Source: Ephydatia muelleri (taxonomy: Eukaryota; Porifera; Demospongiae; Spongillida; Spongillidae). Taken from it: a stretch of 64,000 bases of DNA. Positions 1-12,737 of this stretch are shown here, one piece after another. The position numbers and the translations under genes are program-made. The notes under the pieces were generated by a model. The model had not been told where the DNA came from and did no database searches. It saw only the letters and a list, made by a program, of their open reading frames with translations. Within the stretch, counting starts at the first letter, position 1. Every line of letters begins with the position of its first letter. Location: assembly GCA_013339895.1 (NCBI GenBank), contig JABACO010000009.1, forward strand, positions 3,515,190-3,579,189, read 5' to 3'.

Positions 1-540
1 TCAGCGTCATTTGCTTCAGCATGACATCATCCTCATCGTCAGCTGCATCAATACCAGATCCAAAGCATGAAGCATTAGGACTCTGCCCAGACAAGGTGGG
101 GAGTGACATGGCAGCGCAGGTCACCATGCCTTTGTATTATGGAATTTCTACATGTTAGATTCCAGGGACGGTCTAATGCAATTTAGGATCATTTCGTAAC
201 AGTGGTGTGTGTAAATACTATTTACCTTTGTGCTGGTCATTCCACACGTGTGTACTGTACACGAAGCTGCAGGTGGTGGTTTTGCGAGTCAGCCTCTTCG
301 AATTCGTTGACCCTAGAATTCGCATATCATTGCACGCATAAACAAGGCGAAAAGGAAGGGGATCAAACATTAAAGACACAAACACTAAATTGTGCACCTC
401 ACCCTTTGAAACCATTGTCTCCGTTGAAACGAAGCAGTTACTGGACTACCATTGTTTCACCTGGCCAGTCCCATACACATCCAATCGATTGAACGAAGCG
501 ACCAACAATGAGAGGATAGGTATTTTTGCGATGACATAAT
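1..540. repeat. Dispersed/direct repeat, copy 1 (second copy near 9330-9805)
   Basis: From about position 95 to 530 this stretch matches 9375-9800 in the same orientation, with scattered substitutions and small indels; the similarity probably runs past the window start. Shared landmarks are the words acaaggtggggagtgacatg and cacgaagctgcaggtggtgg. Copy 1 ends next to a (TG)n tract (about 541-602). I see no retroviral or reverse transcriptase reading frame between the copies, so an LTR pair is not supported; a duplicated segment or two copies of one transposon is more likely. Confidence 0.75.
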
Positions 541-541
541 G

Positions 542-588
<47 letters not shown>

Positions 589-602
589 TGTGTGTGTGTT
601 TT

Positions 603-1400
603 GGTTACTGTTGTCCATTCACAAGTCCTGAACTACAATTTTTACACATTCGCAAGAATATTCTTTTTGCCCCACAGATTAAAGTTCTAGATTAGAAATG
701 TAGCACACTTAATAACCGTTAATAAGCACATTCAATGTGTGCATACACATAACACCCACACGTATAGTAAAATGCTTCATTTTAAGAAGATGTATGTGCA
801 AACAAACGTGCAGGAGAAGGGGTCTTCATTATGGAATGAAATATGTACACCCTCTTCCCCTCCCAGTTCATTCTAACTGTACTGTCTTCTTCACCACTCA
901 TATGCAAAGATAGCAAAACTATCAATGGGAGGATCAATACAAAAACATACTCTGCTCTCCAACTTGCACTGACCATATCAACCAGCAGAACTCTAACGCT
1001 GCTGCAAGTAATTCAAATATTACATCATGACATGCAATAGTACACCATGTATAGAGAGCAACTGGCACTAGCGCATCTTTTACATGTGCATATCAGGTGT
1101 AGATAGTCTTTCGTGATGCCATCACCTAACTGCAATTTGTTTATTTATTCATTTACCTTGCAGGTGGGTGTGAGATCTTTGTACAACAAAAATATCCATT
1201 GATTTGATTATTTCTTTTTTAATTTTTAATTTTTTTCCAATGGGACTAAATATTAATAGGAATACATACATAAAAATATAGAAAATGATTTTACTAAGGT
1301 TCTTTGATGGTGCATCCCGCCTACAACACAGAGGCAATGCATTTTTAGTTTGTGTCCGCATGCAAAAACCTATACTAGATTTGTCTCCATCATCCATCAC
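603..1400. other. No gene recognised
   Basis: AT-rich sequence with only short open frames lacking recognisable protein character. A short piece around 1160-1190 (agatctttgtacaac) recurs near 10968, which suggests that repeat-derived segments shared by the first two kilobases and 9.3-11.4 kb extend through this stretch. Confidence 0.5.
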
Positions 1401-1574
1401 TTGCTGCAACCATGCTAGCAGAGCTCCAGCTTTGGCCCTTATAAGAGCTGTGCTGAGTCTGCCATAGAGTCTGGTTGGCCTGGGATTTAGAACAGCACAG
1501 CTGAGAAGCCAAACCTATCCCAAGTAGCTTGCCTGGCTTCAGTACAACCCAATACCTTGAACTTTTGATAATTT

Positions 1575-1880
1575 GCAACATTGTTCTGCTGCCTAATCTG
1601 CAGACCCCAGATGTCACACTCTCATCACATAAAGCATTAGCATTGAGCTGTGACGTAACAGTAAGGTCAAGTGCAGCTGACTCTCTTACTATCTATTGTG
1701 GCATGAACCACATCACCACCCAGCTTGCATGTCAGGGAGTGATGGCCAAGGTGGTCCAGTGAATGCTAGGGCACACATGGCGATGATTAACCACCACAAC
1801 TTGAAATTCATTGGGCTCAAGGTGAGACTCCAATTAAGATCAGGGTATTACTGATAGCCAAGCAGAAGCATGGGAGACAA
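1575..1880. repeat. Dispersed repeat family B, copy 1
   Basis: A segment containing gcattagcattgagctgtga and agggagtgatggccaaggtg occurs three times in the same orientation: here, at about 11163-11390 and at about 28578-28805. Copies 1 and 2 share extra sequence on the left (ttctgctgcctaatctgcag); copies 1 and 3 share extra sequence on the right (caagcagaagcatggga). Its class is not recognisable; a non-autonomous element or SINE-like unit is possible, but I see no tRNA-like promoter boxes that I would trust. Confidence 0.75.
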
Positions 1881-2260
1881 TAGGCGTGCTTTATTAGGAA
1901 TAGAAGAGGAGTCTAAAGATCTGTAAACTAATCGTCCTCAAGCTTGGGAAGACGAGTCCTTTGAGCCTGCACTTTGTCAGTGATGTCATTGGCTGTGATG
2001 GCATCAGCTGGGAAAAGGAATGCTGCTTAAAGCAGGAGTTGCCGTATAAAAGGAGCTTGGATCCAAAAATTTCAACCGGCCGTGCGGCTGTTTTAGATTA
2101 AAAATGGTGGCTTCATATACATAGAGCTACAGGCTTGGCAACAACAGTTACAGCGTACAAGTTCAAGCACGCAGGCATGTTTTGAATGCCATTTCATGCA
2201 ACAATACCATTTCTGAAGTTAATAACACTAAGTTAACAAACTGGATCACATGTTCGTATA

Positions 2261-4789
2261 ATGGCGACCTCTTCACCAGAAGATACGTACTCTAGGTTTA
2301 GACTGCATCTGCAAGGGTCCTTTTCCTCTTGAGAGGAAAAGGAAACTTTTCTGCGTAGATTTGAGGCAGCGAAGCAACTACTTGCACCCGGTTGCAAGCG
2401 GAACGCTACTATCAGCGTGTTGAATACTTTGCTGGACCGTGTATTGACACAACCCGAGAATGTTCAGGCCTCAAATAGCAGAACATCCTATTCTAGGAAT
2501 GAAATGATGTTGGATTCTGCAGGTTAGTTGGATGGATATATACATGTACGTTCGGTTATACAAAATTGGGTTTACTAACTTACTTAGGGATCTATACGGG
2601 AGACGAAGACGCCAGTGAGACCTCTTTGTGGTCGAGCGTAAGACCTTCAAGAGTCTTTGTTCGGGCCTTGTCCAGCAGTGTGGCTGTCTCTCCAACCCAT
2701 CTTGGACTATAGCTTCTTTCATAAAGGTATGAGTATAAGTAATTCTGTTCAATTCTCTGTATAAAACTCATTTACTACTCACTTTAGAGGGGACATGTAG
2801 CTAGGGTCCAGTTTGTTTGCCCACACTGCAAGCAGTCACGTGTCTGGGCTAGTTCCAGAGTGCTGGCTGGTCATTACCTTGCTAATCACAAGTAAGAGTA
2901 CCATTTGGATTTAGTAATATCAATGTAAATGTGATTCTTTTTGCAGACTGGTCCATGCTTTCACCTGTGCTGGCATGTTGCCCTCGCCAGTACATGAATT
3001 TTGCTTTATTTGCTGGTATGGGTGTAGTGAAGCAGCAGTTCAGGTGGGCTGAGATGATCGATTTATATTATTTTACATCCTGTTCTAATCCATGTTCATT
3101 CAGTTTATCTAAACCAACTTTACCAGCAAGTGGTGGCAGATGTAGCAGAAGAGTCCATGAAAGCTGCTGTTGAACGTGTGAAGGAAAGCCCTCACCATGC
3201 TACAAGTGGAGAGGTTAGAGTGCCACAAAAAAAAAGTTTAATAATATATAGTGGGTTATAACTGATGCACGTCACGATTCTACGTCAAATGCATACCACT
3301 CAACGGTACCTTGTCTGGCTGGAAGGTATGCACATAAGTTCTAAATGCCCATGTTTATCAGCGTATCGTCCATTTCTGTACACACAGGATTGTTGGAATT
3401 TCCACTCTTTCCCGACAGCAGCACAGAGTTGCTCAGACCAGGGAGGTGGCATGCACTAAGATCGTCTTGCCTCAAGTTATTGCCCGAGGTTTGCTCTTGT
3501 GTCCCAACTTTTTACAATTTCACATTTTCTTTCTAACAAAGGGTTAAACATCACAGAGGTAGCCCATGACTACCAGGCTACTATAAAGCTGTATGTACGA
3601 CAACTCAGGATGGTCAATTCCTACGACACTTGGCATGGTAAGGTATCCTATAGGTTTTCATTGGTGAATTGATTGGAGTTATTGCAGGCACTAAGAATGT
3701 GGTGAAGCAGCTGCGTCGTATCTGTGCCGGTACGGTCCGTACAAGGGATAGGACGTGGTTCACTGAACTTTCTGATAAGGGTATGTACTTTTTGGACATA
3801 TTGATTAAAAATGGAATATCTGGCTATTCAGCAAGGTGCACCAAGGTGCACTTGTATTGGTGCATGAGGAACTGTCCGTCTACGTGCAATGATCATGAAC
3901 ATCAGCAAGCACTTTCAGGTTTGTATTTACATAGTGGGTGGGTGTGCATGTGTGTATGTCTGTGTATGTGATGTGAATGTGTGTGATTGTGTGTCTTTTA
4001 TGTGCATTAGTGCATTCCATACGTGATATGCATCCCTGTCTGTGATTCAGGGTGATCACCAAAGTTGCTCTTCTGAGAGTCCCTGTCAACAGCCAGGTTA
4101 CGTTCCAAAAAGGAAGCCTCTCACTATGCCGGCAGCCATTAGTGCATATGAGGCTGCACTACGAAAAACCCTCATCTACAAAAACGCTGATTCGTGCCAT
4201 CTGGTATGTAACATGAACAACATATCGTGTGAATATACATATTTGTGTTCTTCCAGTGTCGGGATACCTACTGGGTTGAGTCGTTTAACCATCAACTGCT
4301 CACCTACCTCCCAAAGAGAATTCACTTCCACACCAAGACATTTGAAATGCGTATGAACTTGGTTGTGATGGATTGGGTGAGTGTTCTGCTTGTTCTGTAT
4401 GTGTGATGAGATTTATGCAACCACATCGATCAGAATGAAAACTGTCAAAGGATGGCAACAAGTCACCACGAATACACAGATGTTCGCCGACCAGACCATC
4501 ACTCCACATACAATGTGTTGGTCAAGAAAACATATCGTTTTGTAAACAACATCTGGAGTATGTACGTTCTCAGGAACATCACGTCTCAACAGTATGTGAC
4601 GATCAGTGATGCCTAATAATTGTTGTAAGACAAGTACTTTTTAGGATACTTCAGGATGATGAAGATGATGATGATGATATGGTGTTGCCAGATGATGCAG
4701 CTATGTATGATGGAGACTATGTGGACAGTGAGGATGATGACTATGTTTGTTCAGAGGATGGTGGGGATGATGAGGAAGAAGATAACTGA
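2261..4789 (+). pseudogene. Multi-exon transposase-like gene, decayed
   Basis: Exon-like blocks flanked by GT/AG carry one continuous protein theme. Exon 1 (2261-2522) begins ATG but has an in-frame TGA at 2330-2332. Exon 2788-2891 encodes a zinc-binding look (FVCPHCKQSRVW, then GHYLANH). The next block near 2946-3044 is shifted by one base between MLPSP and QYMNFALFAGMGVV. Later blocks give MVNSYDTWH, GTKNVVKQLRR, WFTELSDK, VHLYWCMRNC, QQPGYVPKRK, KTLIYKNADS and TYWVESFNHQLLTYLPKRIH. The C-terminus (about 4642-4789) is very acidic and ends in TGA. I know this combination from repeated uncharacterised genes of sponges and cnidarians that behave like transposases, but cannot give a superfamily name. 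The inverted ends around it support the mobile interpretation; the stop and frameshift make this copy a pseudogene. Confidence 0.7.
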
Positions 4790-5458
4790 AGTTCTGTGGC
4801 TGTAGGTGATTTACTATATTTACATAATTTTTATGCCCAGATGTCTTTTGTCAGCCACAGGTCTCATTTTCTGAATTGATATCCCTGTCTTTATCTCAAA
4901 ACAGTTCTTTTTAGAACTACCAGTACGAACAACAGATTTACTTTGTCAGATCGGCATCTGACAGCCAATGGTGTATGTACATTATGAAAGCAAATCAATT
5001 TCGTCTCATTTTCCTTGCAGATCTTGAACCGTGGCTGCAGCTGGCACTTGATGGACTCGTGTGACTACTAAACTACATGTACATCCTTCCACGTTCTGGT
5101 GGTCCATGACCTGCCTGAGGACAACCCCGAAGCCTGCACATAGACACTTGGAACTTGGTGAAATGTGTGTCTTGAATGGACTGGAGGCTACTAGTGATGC
5201 CCTTTGTAAGCCTAAACATGGGATTGATAAGGCTTGGCAAAGTCGTATCTCTCATCTGCATGAAATACTGTAGGAAAGCAAATGTACATGTTTTCTATAT
5301 TGATTGAGCTATTTCAGCTAAAACAGTATTGGAAACCATTCAGTTCATTCATTTCCACATCTTTCCCATAGCATGGATGAATGCCCCCTAATGCTATCTG
5401 TGCATAATGGGATAATCAAATGAACAGGCAGCAATATGAATACACACACATTCATGAG

Positions 5459-6195
5459 TCAGAGGTACTGGTCAGCAACACATACAATACTAAGTAACTT
5501 GTTACAAAAACGATGATCTGTAGTTAGTGTAAGGAATGCCCACTGGATTTGGATACCTGCTTCTGATTTCCTATGTAGCAAAGAGATTATAAGTACACTT
5601 TCTAATACGAAGGTTGGATCATTCACATTTTGTACACATTTTGGCATTATCTCTCTTCTGTCCAATGGGTGCGTCACCAATCCCTTCCTCGCCAGGTATG
5701 TTGGGTGGTCCCACAACCCCAGGTCTTTCAAAAGCTTCCAGAATTGCTGGTAAAGTTTGTACCGCTTTCTGTCATTGGCTAAGGATGGGACAGCTCTCCC
5801 AGTGAGGAACACAGGTGGCCGACGGATTATGCAAGGCCCAAACAGGCAGTGTGGACAACAAGGTTCATTTGGAGTACCATTCAGCACTGGTGGGTCTCCT
5901 CCTGAGTAACCTGATGTAGGAAGCCCACAAAGTGTATAAATGGGGTATTGTTTCTATGACAACCAAGCAATTTACCTCGTGGGCACTGCACTGTACAAGT
6001 TTCTGAACTGGCTGGCACTTGTAAGATATCTTGGAGCCCTCTACAACTGGAGTTGGTGGCTGGCACTTGACAGGTATCTTGGCATGTTATTTCTATGCAT
6101 ACATTATCCACCCCTCCTGCGTTGTGATGGTCTATGACTTGTCTTAGGTCAGCCACAAAGGTCGCAGGCAGGCATCCAGTGGTACATTCAACCAC
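5459..6195 (-). pseudogene. Second coding remnant of the 2041-6905 transposon
   Basis: The best block is 5600-5887 on the minus strand: PCCPHCLFGPCIIRRP, then RKRYKLYQQFWKLLKDLGLW, DHPTYLARKG and DRREIMPKCV. A paired-cysteine start followed by an Arg/Lys/Tyr/Trp-rich helical region and the terminal REIMPxCV motif looks like a conserved protein of unknown function; I recall similar stretches in repeated invertebrate genes. An adjoining minus-strand frame (5881-6195) may be an upstream exon. It lies tail to tail with the transposase-like gene inside the same inverted ends, so it is probably an accessory protein of that element. Confidence 0.5.
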
Positions 6196-6909
6196 AACCT
6201 TGCATAAATGAGTGTGTAGGAATGTGGGTGATCACTAGCTGGTACAATTGAACTACAGATGAGTAGGAATGTGGCTGATTCTGGCTTGTGTATGTCTATA
6301 TATGTACAGTACTGGCTTGTTTACTAATTGCATATAATATAAGCTTTATATTACCTGTGTTACTTATTTGACTAATTCGTTTGCTGAATCGTGTGCCTGA
6401 CAACATAACCTTACCTTTATTCTAGGAACGGCGCTAGGTTCGGAAGACATGCATATTTCACAGAAAACCTCCTGCTAAAAATTTCAGCACGTGGAGATGT
6501 GGTTTTTGATTTCCAGTAAATGAGACAGCTGGAATCAGGGGTTTCAAAAATTTTCTCCATTTTATTGCTTTGTTTGCTCACGCAAATGCTGATATTTTGT
6601 TTTGCTCACGCAAATGCTCATGCAGCCACGCTCACCTTTGAAACTCACGTAAAGCCTCGCAGAGCTTGTAACAGTTATCAATGCACTCTCCAGTATAAAC
6701 TGAAACACAATGCGAGTCTGTTTCGAGAACAAATAAACGCGCGCGATAGAGTACTAAGAAGTACTTGATCTGCCCGTCTTAACAACGTAAAAACGATGTA
6801 GCCAGCAAGTGTGGGTGAGAATCCTAACAGCTTACAAAACTACGCCATTCTGAGGATGTTGAGCTCACGTGATTTCCGGTTGGATCCAAGCGCCTTTTAT
6901 ACGGGAGTT

Positions 6910-7654
6910 TGAGGACGGCCTGCGCCACTATTTACGTGGCGTCTCCTCCTTTAAGTGCTATTCATCTGTTGACCCAGGCCAGCTGCACTCAAAGAGGTCA
7001 AGTATGCAGCCAAGGAATGGTGGATGGTGGGACAAAGGAATGCAGATCTAGACCTCCCCTGCAGAGGTGCATTCTGAAATGCATTGGCGAACTCATCATC
7101 ATCGTTGGTCTTCAGAGCTTCTGCTACAAAGGATGGAGATGTAGATCAGGCAAGATGGACCAGTTTACTGAAGCTGCCACAATGTCGTAGAAGAGGCATC
7201 AAGTTGCAAACACATTTTTGTATGCTGCTAACACACAGGGACATCTAATTCCCAAGCCACAGATAAATACACACACTTATAAGTTAGCACCTCATTCCTC
7301 AGCAGGTGTCATACTTCCAACCTATCTTCAGTCTCAATTACATTCCAACCAAATATTACAATCTATGTCACACACACATACACACACACACACACATACA
7401 CACACACACACGACAGGGGCCATAGCCAAAGGGACCGTAACACTTTACAAACACTATCTCAGTGTACCACCACCTCATCGTTTGGCTGAGCCTGTCACAT
7501 CCCTGCACTCCTGAATTGCACATCAGAAGATCATAGATGTACCATTAATATTCGGTGGGTGTGGCATCAGACAGCATCAAACAATTATGCAGTTATCAAT
7601 GTTGGTGTGTGTGCAAGCACAGGCAACGCTGCCCCAAACTGATATGCGATTGTA
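6910..7654. other. No gene recognised; short (CA)n tract
   Basis: No convincing coding sequence. A (CA)n microsatellite with TA interruptions lies at about 7370-7412. Confidence 0.5.
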
Positions 7655-8090
7655 CATGTGAGGGGGAGGGGAGGTGGGGGACGTGAGGGGGAGGGGAGGT
7701 GGGGAACATGAGGGGGAGGGGAGGTGGGGGACATGAGGGGGAGGGGAGGTAGGGGACGTGAGGGGGAGGGGAGGTGGGGACGTGAGGGGGAGGGGAGTGG
7801 GGGACGTGAGGGGGAGGGGAGGTGGGGGACATGAGGGGGAGGGAGGTGGGGGACATGAGGGGGAGGGGAGGTGGGGGACGTGAGGGGGAGGGGAGGTGGG
7901 GGACGTGAGGGAGAGGAGAGGTGGGGACGTGAGGGGGGGGGACGGTGGGGGGGACATGAGGGGGGAGGGGAGGTTGGGGGACATGAGGGGAAGGTAGGTG
8001 TGGGGACATGAGGGGGGGGGGATGGGGGAGGTGGACATGAGGGGGAGGGAGGTGGGGGACATGAGGGGGAGGGGAGGTGGGGGACAAAAC
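7655..8090. repeat. Purine-rich minisatellite, about 25-bp unit
   Basis: Tandem copies of gagggggaggggaggtgggg separated by gacgtgag or gacatgag, with one-base length variants. The long proline-rich open frames on the opposite strand are by-products of this repeat. Strand asymmetry (G-rich plus strand) could allow quadruplex or triplex structure. Confidence 0.9.
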
Positions 8091-9329
8091 AAAACCATGT
8101 GTGTGGCATGAGTTACATGCTGATTGCATAATTTCACACACACTAAAAACTACAAGTGAACGGCACTCCAAAATCCCGAGTGATGCATGTAACTACACAG
8201 AATAAAAAAACATGCAAGTGTATTCAATCTGGTAGCCTCTGTGCATAGCTTGAAGATATATGCTGGCTTTCCCCCACCACAAAACCAAAAACGTCCAATC
8301 ATTCCTAGCACTTCACTTGAGGTGCTAAATTTTGTGGCTCTTAAGAAATGGGAGTGACCAAACTTAGTGATAAATCGAGGCAATGCACTGCCATTATTAG
8401 AATATCCTGTTGGTGTTTTGAGGGGTTCAAGGGTACAGTGTAGAGGAGGGCTATGATGGCACCTCTTTACTCGATTGATGGCCGAGTGTTAGATATTATT
8501 GCCGTTTTGCGTGATGTGCAGTATTGCTATTTTGTTTGCATGATGCTTGCATTAGTTATACTTGCCGTATAAATAATAAATGTATTTGAGCATGCCGCCG
8601 GTCTAGCCAGCCTGCATGGTTATTAAATGACATCATACATTACTAAAAAGGGTCATCTACGTCCATTCTCAGATAGTAGTGTGTTATTGAGGAAGTGCTT
8701 TATTGCTTCCTTTTTCTCAATGTTGAATGTATCCTTTAGTACTTAGAGCTATGACAAAAAATTGTATAAATATTATTTACACATCACTCTGGTTATATTT
8801 TCTACCATTGATACACCCTTCATTGTTTATTAAAGACAATGACAATGCAGTTTTATTTTTTAGTTTTTTATATAACAGTCAATTTGTTTGAGAAAGTAAC
8901 ACACTTGTAAATGGTGGAATTGCCCAATGCAAATTAAGGTGGGTAAAGTGTACCATGTCAGAACAATACAAAAATTGGCAAGTACAAATTAACTTTGTGT
9001 CATTGAAATAGACTTGAAGATCATCTTTACTCAAGATGGCCCAGATGGTCAACAAAAGGATTAATAAATGTACATGTGCTTCAAAGCTTAAACCTCAAGA
9101 TCTTTCACAACTCTTTGTATATTGTATCTTTGAAATGGGTACTTTTTCTTGGAAAATTAGTACCTAACGTTTAGAACACTGCAAGACTTACTTCAAGGTT
9201 ATTTGTTTGAAGTGTGAAAAGTTCCTTTTGTAGAAAGACTTTCCCCATCTCAGTACAGATATGTCCTCTGGATCAGGTGCATTCTTAAAATCAGACACTA
9301 GAATAACCTCCATCAGTACCACAGCTGCT
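8091..9329. other. No gene recognised; segment related to 30.29-30.51 kb
   Basis: The part around 8220-8470 shares ggtagcctctgtgcata, gaagatatatgctggctttc and later words with 30298-30510 in the same orientation, so this is another dispersed repeat pair. The remainder is AT-rich with no recognisable gene. Confidence 0.5.
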
Positions 9330-9805
9330 ATCAGCGTCATTTGCAGCTTCAGCATCACTGTGCTCTGCAAAGACAAGGTGGGGAGTGACATGGCAGCGCA
9401 GGTCACCGTGGCTCTGTATTACGGAATTTCTGCATGTTAGATGTCAGGGACGGTCTAATGCAATGTAGGATCACTTCGTAACAGTGGTGTGTGTAAATTC
9501 TATTTACCTTTGTGCTGGTCATTCCGCACGTACGTATTGTACACGAAGCTGCAGGTGGTGGTTTTGCGAGTCAGCCTCTTCCAATTCGTTGACCATAGGA
9601 TCACATCATTGCACGCATAAACGAGGTGATGCGGAAAAGGGATCGAACGTTAAAGACTCAAACACTAAATTGTGAAATTGTGTGCCTCACCCGTTGAAAC
9701 CACTATCTCTTTTGAAATGAAGCAGTTACTGGACTATCGTTGTTTCACCTGGCCAGTCCCATACACATCCGATCGATCGAACGAAGCGAGAGGATAGGTA
9801 TTTTC
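9330..9805. repeat. Direct repeat, copy 2 of the 1-540 segment
   Basis: Matches the window start from the tcagcgtcatttg word through aacgaagcga and gagaggataggtattttt-like sequence. It diverges after about 9805, where copy 1 runs into a (TG)n tract. Confidence 0.75.
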
Positions 9806-9954
9806 GAAACAACGAAATGCGGAGCGTTAAGGCAGAGATAATTCTATATATTATCTCTGGTGGTCCGTTCGGAATACAGGCGCGTGATGCGCGTGACGTA
9901 GACTAAGCCTATAACCTGGTGTGTTACAGGCGCGTGGTGCACGTGACGTAGAAC

Positions 9955-10045
<91 letters not shown>

Positions 10046-10071
10046 TGCGTGCGTGCGTGCGTGCGTGCGTG

Positions 10072-10119
<48 letters not shown>

Positions 10120-10154
10120 TGTCTGTGTGTGTTTGTGCGTGTGTGCGCGCGCGC

Positions 10155-10199
<45 letters not shown>
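9955..10199. repeat. (TG)n / (TGCG)n microsatellite, about 245 bp
   Basis: Pure TG repeats grade into GCGT repeats and back into TG. It is a likely Z-DNA-forming alternating purine-pyrimidine tract. Frames open across it on both strands are artefacts of the repeat. Confidence 0.95.
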
Positions 10200-10200
<1 letters not shown>

Positions 10201-11162
10201 TTTGGGTTTTGATCATGGGATTGAGGGGACCCTGTTTTAATTTGCCGCCCCCCATAATCAATGGATATAATTAACATGTCGGCGATGTTTAATTAATTGT
10301 CATAGCCCCGAGATTTTGGTATTAGTTCGACAGTGGAAAAGAAATTTTTCCCTCAAAAATGTATATGCAAATCTGTACATGTCATGCAGCTCTGTCAGGT
10401 TCTGTGGCGAAAGGCACGTGTGGGCGAAGTGAAGGCTCCTTTTCGTTGCTCAGTCATATAGGCCGTGTAGATGCATGCAGATTCCAAGTGAAGTGCAGCT
10501 TACAACTGCAGTAGAGCCCTCCAACCATTGGACCAACTCAAGTACTATGTGTCGCACACTAAATCTTCCACTCCCAGCAATCCCACACAAGACAATTAAA
10601 GCACCTAGATTATCAGGCGTGCATTACGTAATTGATATTACATTATTCATACTATGTTAGTTATGCAAGGCAGAAGCGTATAACTATCTCACACGTAGAG
10701 AGCCTCCCTACAAGGGATTCTTGTTTTATTCATCTGTAAGTAAGAAGATGTGCTACTCTGTTCTGTTTAAAAAACATTTTTACATGACCTGCAAACCTCA
10801 TTACATGCATAGCGCAACTCTTCACCCATGCACCCATGATAAAGACGACCAGCTCGGAAGAAAAATGCTTGGGTTCACGGGACATCTGTTCATTTTCTGC
10901 CCGCTGATGACATACCGTAAATTGTACATTTAATTCATTTAATATGTAAACGCTCACAGGCGGAAGTTAGATCTTTGTACAACTCGCACATTCATTCTTT
11001 TTAATTTTTAATTCTATTTATTTATAGTAACAATGACATTCAACATACAAGTTACAAAAGAAATTACAAAGATGCATGCGCATGCGCACAATAATCTAAA
11101 TGTCCATAACATCTAGACTGCAAGAGGAATACAGACCCAACCGCACTTGGGGCCATTTTCTT

Positions 11163-11390
11163 TGTTCTGCTGCCTAATCTGCAGACCCCAGATGTCACAC
11201 TCTCATCAGATAAAGCATTAGCATTGAGCTGTGACGTAACAGTAAGGTCTAAGTGCAGCTGGATCTCTTATTAATCTATTGTGGGATGAACCACATCACC
11301 ACCCAGCTTGCATGTCAGGGAGTGATGGCCAAGGTGGTCCAGTGAATGCTAGGGCACACGTGCAATGATTAACCACCACAAAAGCAATAT
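11163..11390. repeat. Dispersed repeat family B, copy 2
   Basis: Same orientation as copies at 1575-1880 and 28578-28805; shares the ttctgctgcctaatctgcag left extension with copy 1. Confidence 0.75.
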
Positions 11391-12345
11391 GCAGATCAAC
11401 TGCAAATGCTTTGCATTCATAGCACTCCTTTTTTTTTTCCTCTACACCAGCCGTTGCCCACACACCTTGCAGTGCAGCGGCAGCTGTTTCTGGTGGTAAT
11501 CCATTCCATGTATGTTTATGTACATATCTTCAAGCAATGACAACAACATGCATAGAATATTCATAAGATACACTTCGGGTTTTCCTGAAGACAGAAAATT
11601 CGGCGCTGGATGCAGTCCGTCAAATCTTGTGCTGGCATGCCTTTGGCTTACGAAACCACTAGTGTCTTACCTCCTACTTTTGTGCAGGAGAATCGCAGTG
11701 TTGGATCTTGTACCGCCCCTTCCAAAATAACTACCGCGTGGCGTTGTAAACACGGCTTGCGCACACAGTTGGTACGCGATTATAAGAGTGCGTGTTCATT
11801 ATGAATAAAAGGGAACCCAGTGTTGAGCTCACGGCTGTTTCGTCCGTGACAATAGGTTTTGTAATTAGATTGAATAAACCGAATTACGGTATTGACAAAT
11901 ATGGCGTACAATAAGCTCATTATAAAACTAACATCTAAAGGAGGCAATTTATGCAAAGCCCGTTACAGTAATGCAAAATCCTATCGATGCTAGCTATAAA
12001 ACAACCACTTACTAATCCCATACTGCGTATGCGCAAGGAAAAGCACATCGGCTCAATATACACTAACAGTTGCGCATCGCGATACTTATTTACCTGTCTA
12101 AAATTCGACGATTTGGTTGCTACTTTTCTCCAAATCCCGCCTTATAAACTCCATGTTAAAAGGTAAGAAGTGAAGTTCAAAGAATGGTTAGTCATGCTAT
12201 GAATACTACAGGCTCCCACGCGCCCTATATAGGCCATACAACGAAACAAACCGCAAACTTTTTCTAATGAATACCGCGTGTAGTAGCTGTAAATTGGAAG
12301 ACCTATGCCGCGGGTCTGTGGGTGCAAGCTAAACAAAGGGTGAGG
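11391..12345. other. No gene recognised
   Basis: Unique-looking sequence without recognisable coding blocks or repeats. Confidence 0.45.
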
Positions 12346-12706
12346 AAGCAGGCGGTATTATCTGCTAAGCTAGAACGCCACACGCGTGCATACAAGTGCA
12401 CAAGCTTCACTGAGAAATTGCTTCCACTTTGACGTATCCAAAGACTGCCCTGAGATCCACCCACCAATGTTCTGCAGCAAGTGCCAATTGGTGTTAAGGA
12501 GGAAGATTGCAGCGCAAAAGGAGAAGCGCACATACAAGTGCTTACTGAAGCTGTATGATTGGTTCAGATGGGTGCAAGGTATGGATAGATCTAGCAATTG
12601 TCATATATCTTTTTCTATAAGGATAGATGGCCCAAATACAGGCCATATTCTGGAAACAGTCTTGCATGCTGAAATTGTGGAGCCATTGCCACCAATAATA
12701 AAGATC

Positions 12707-12737
<31 letters not shown>

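Larger units (their letters stand above)
2041..6905. mobile_element. Degenerate two-gene DNA transposon with inverted ends
   Basis: The left end reads gccgtataaaaggagcttgg and the reverse complement of the right end reads cccgtataaaaggcgcttgg; both continue into ggatcca. The bases agtt lie immediately outside both ends (2037-2040 and 6906-6909), a candidate 4-bp target duplication; 5 bp (gagtt) is an alternative if the terminal base is assigned differently. Inside are a plus-strand multi-exon transposase-like gene (2261-4789) and a minus-strand coding remnant (5459-6195), arranged convergently. Stops and a frameshift show that the copy is dead. Confidence 0.7.

Noticed and set aside
1-9805. 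Direct repeats at 1-540 and 9330-9805 as LTRs of a retroelement
   Set aside because: No gag, reverse transcriptase or integrase sequence lies between them, the copies are diverged, and the interior contains an unrelated inverted-end transposon.
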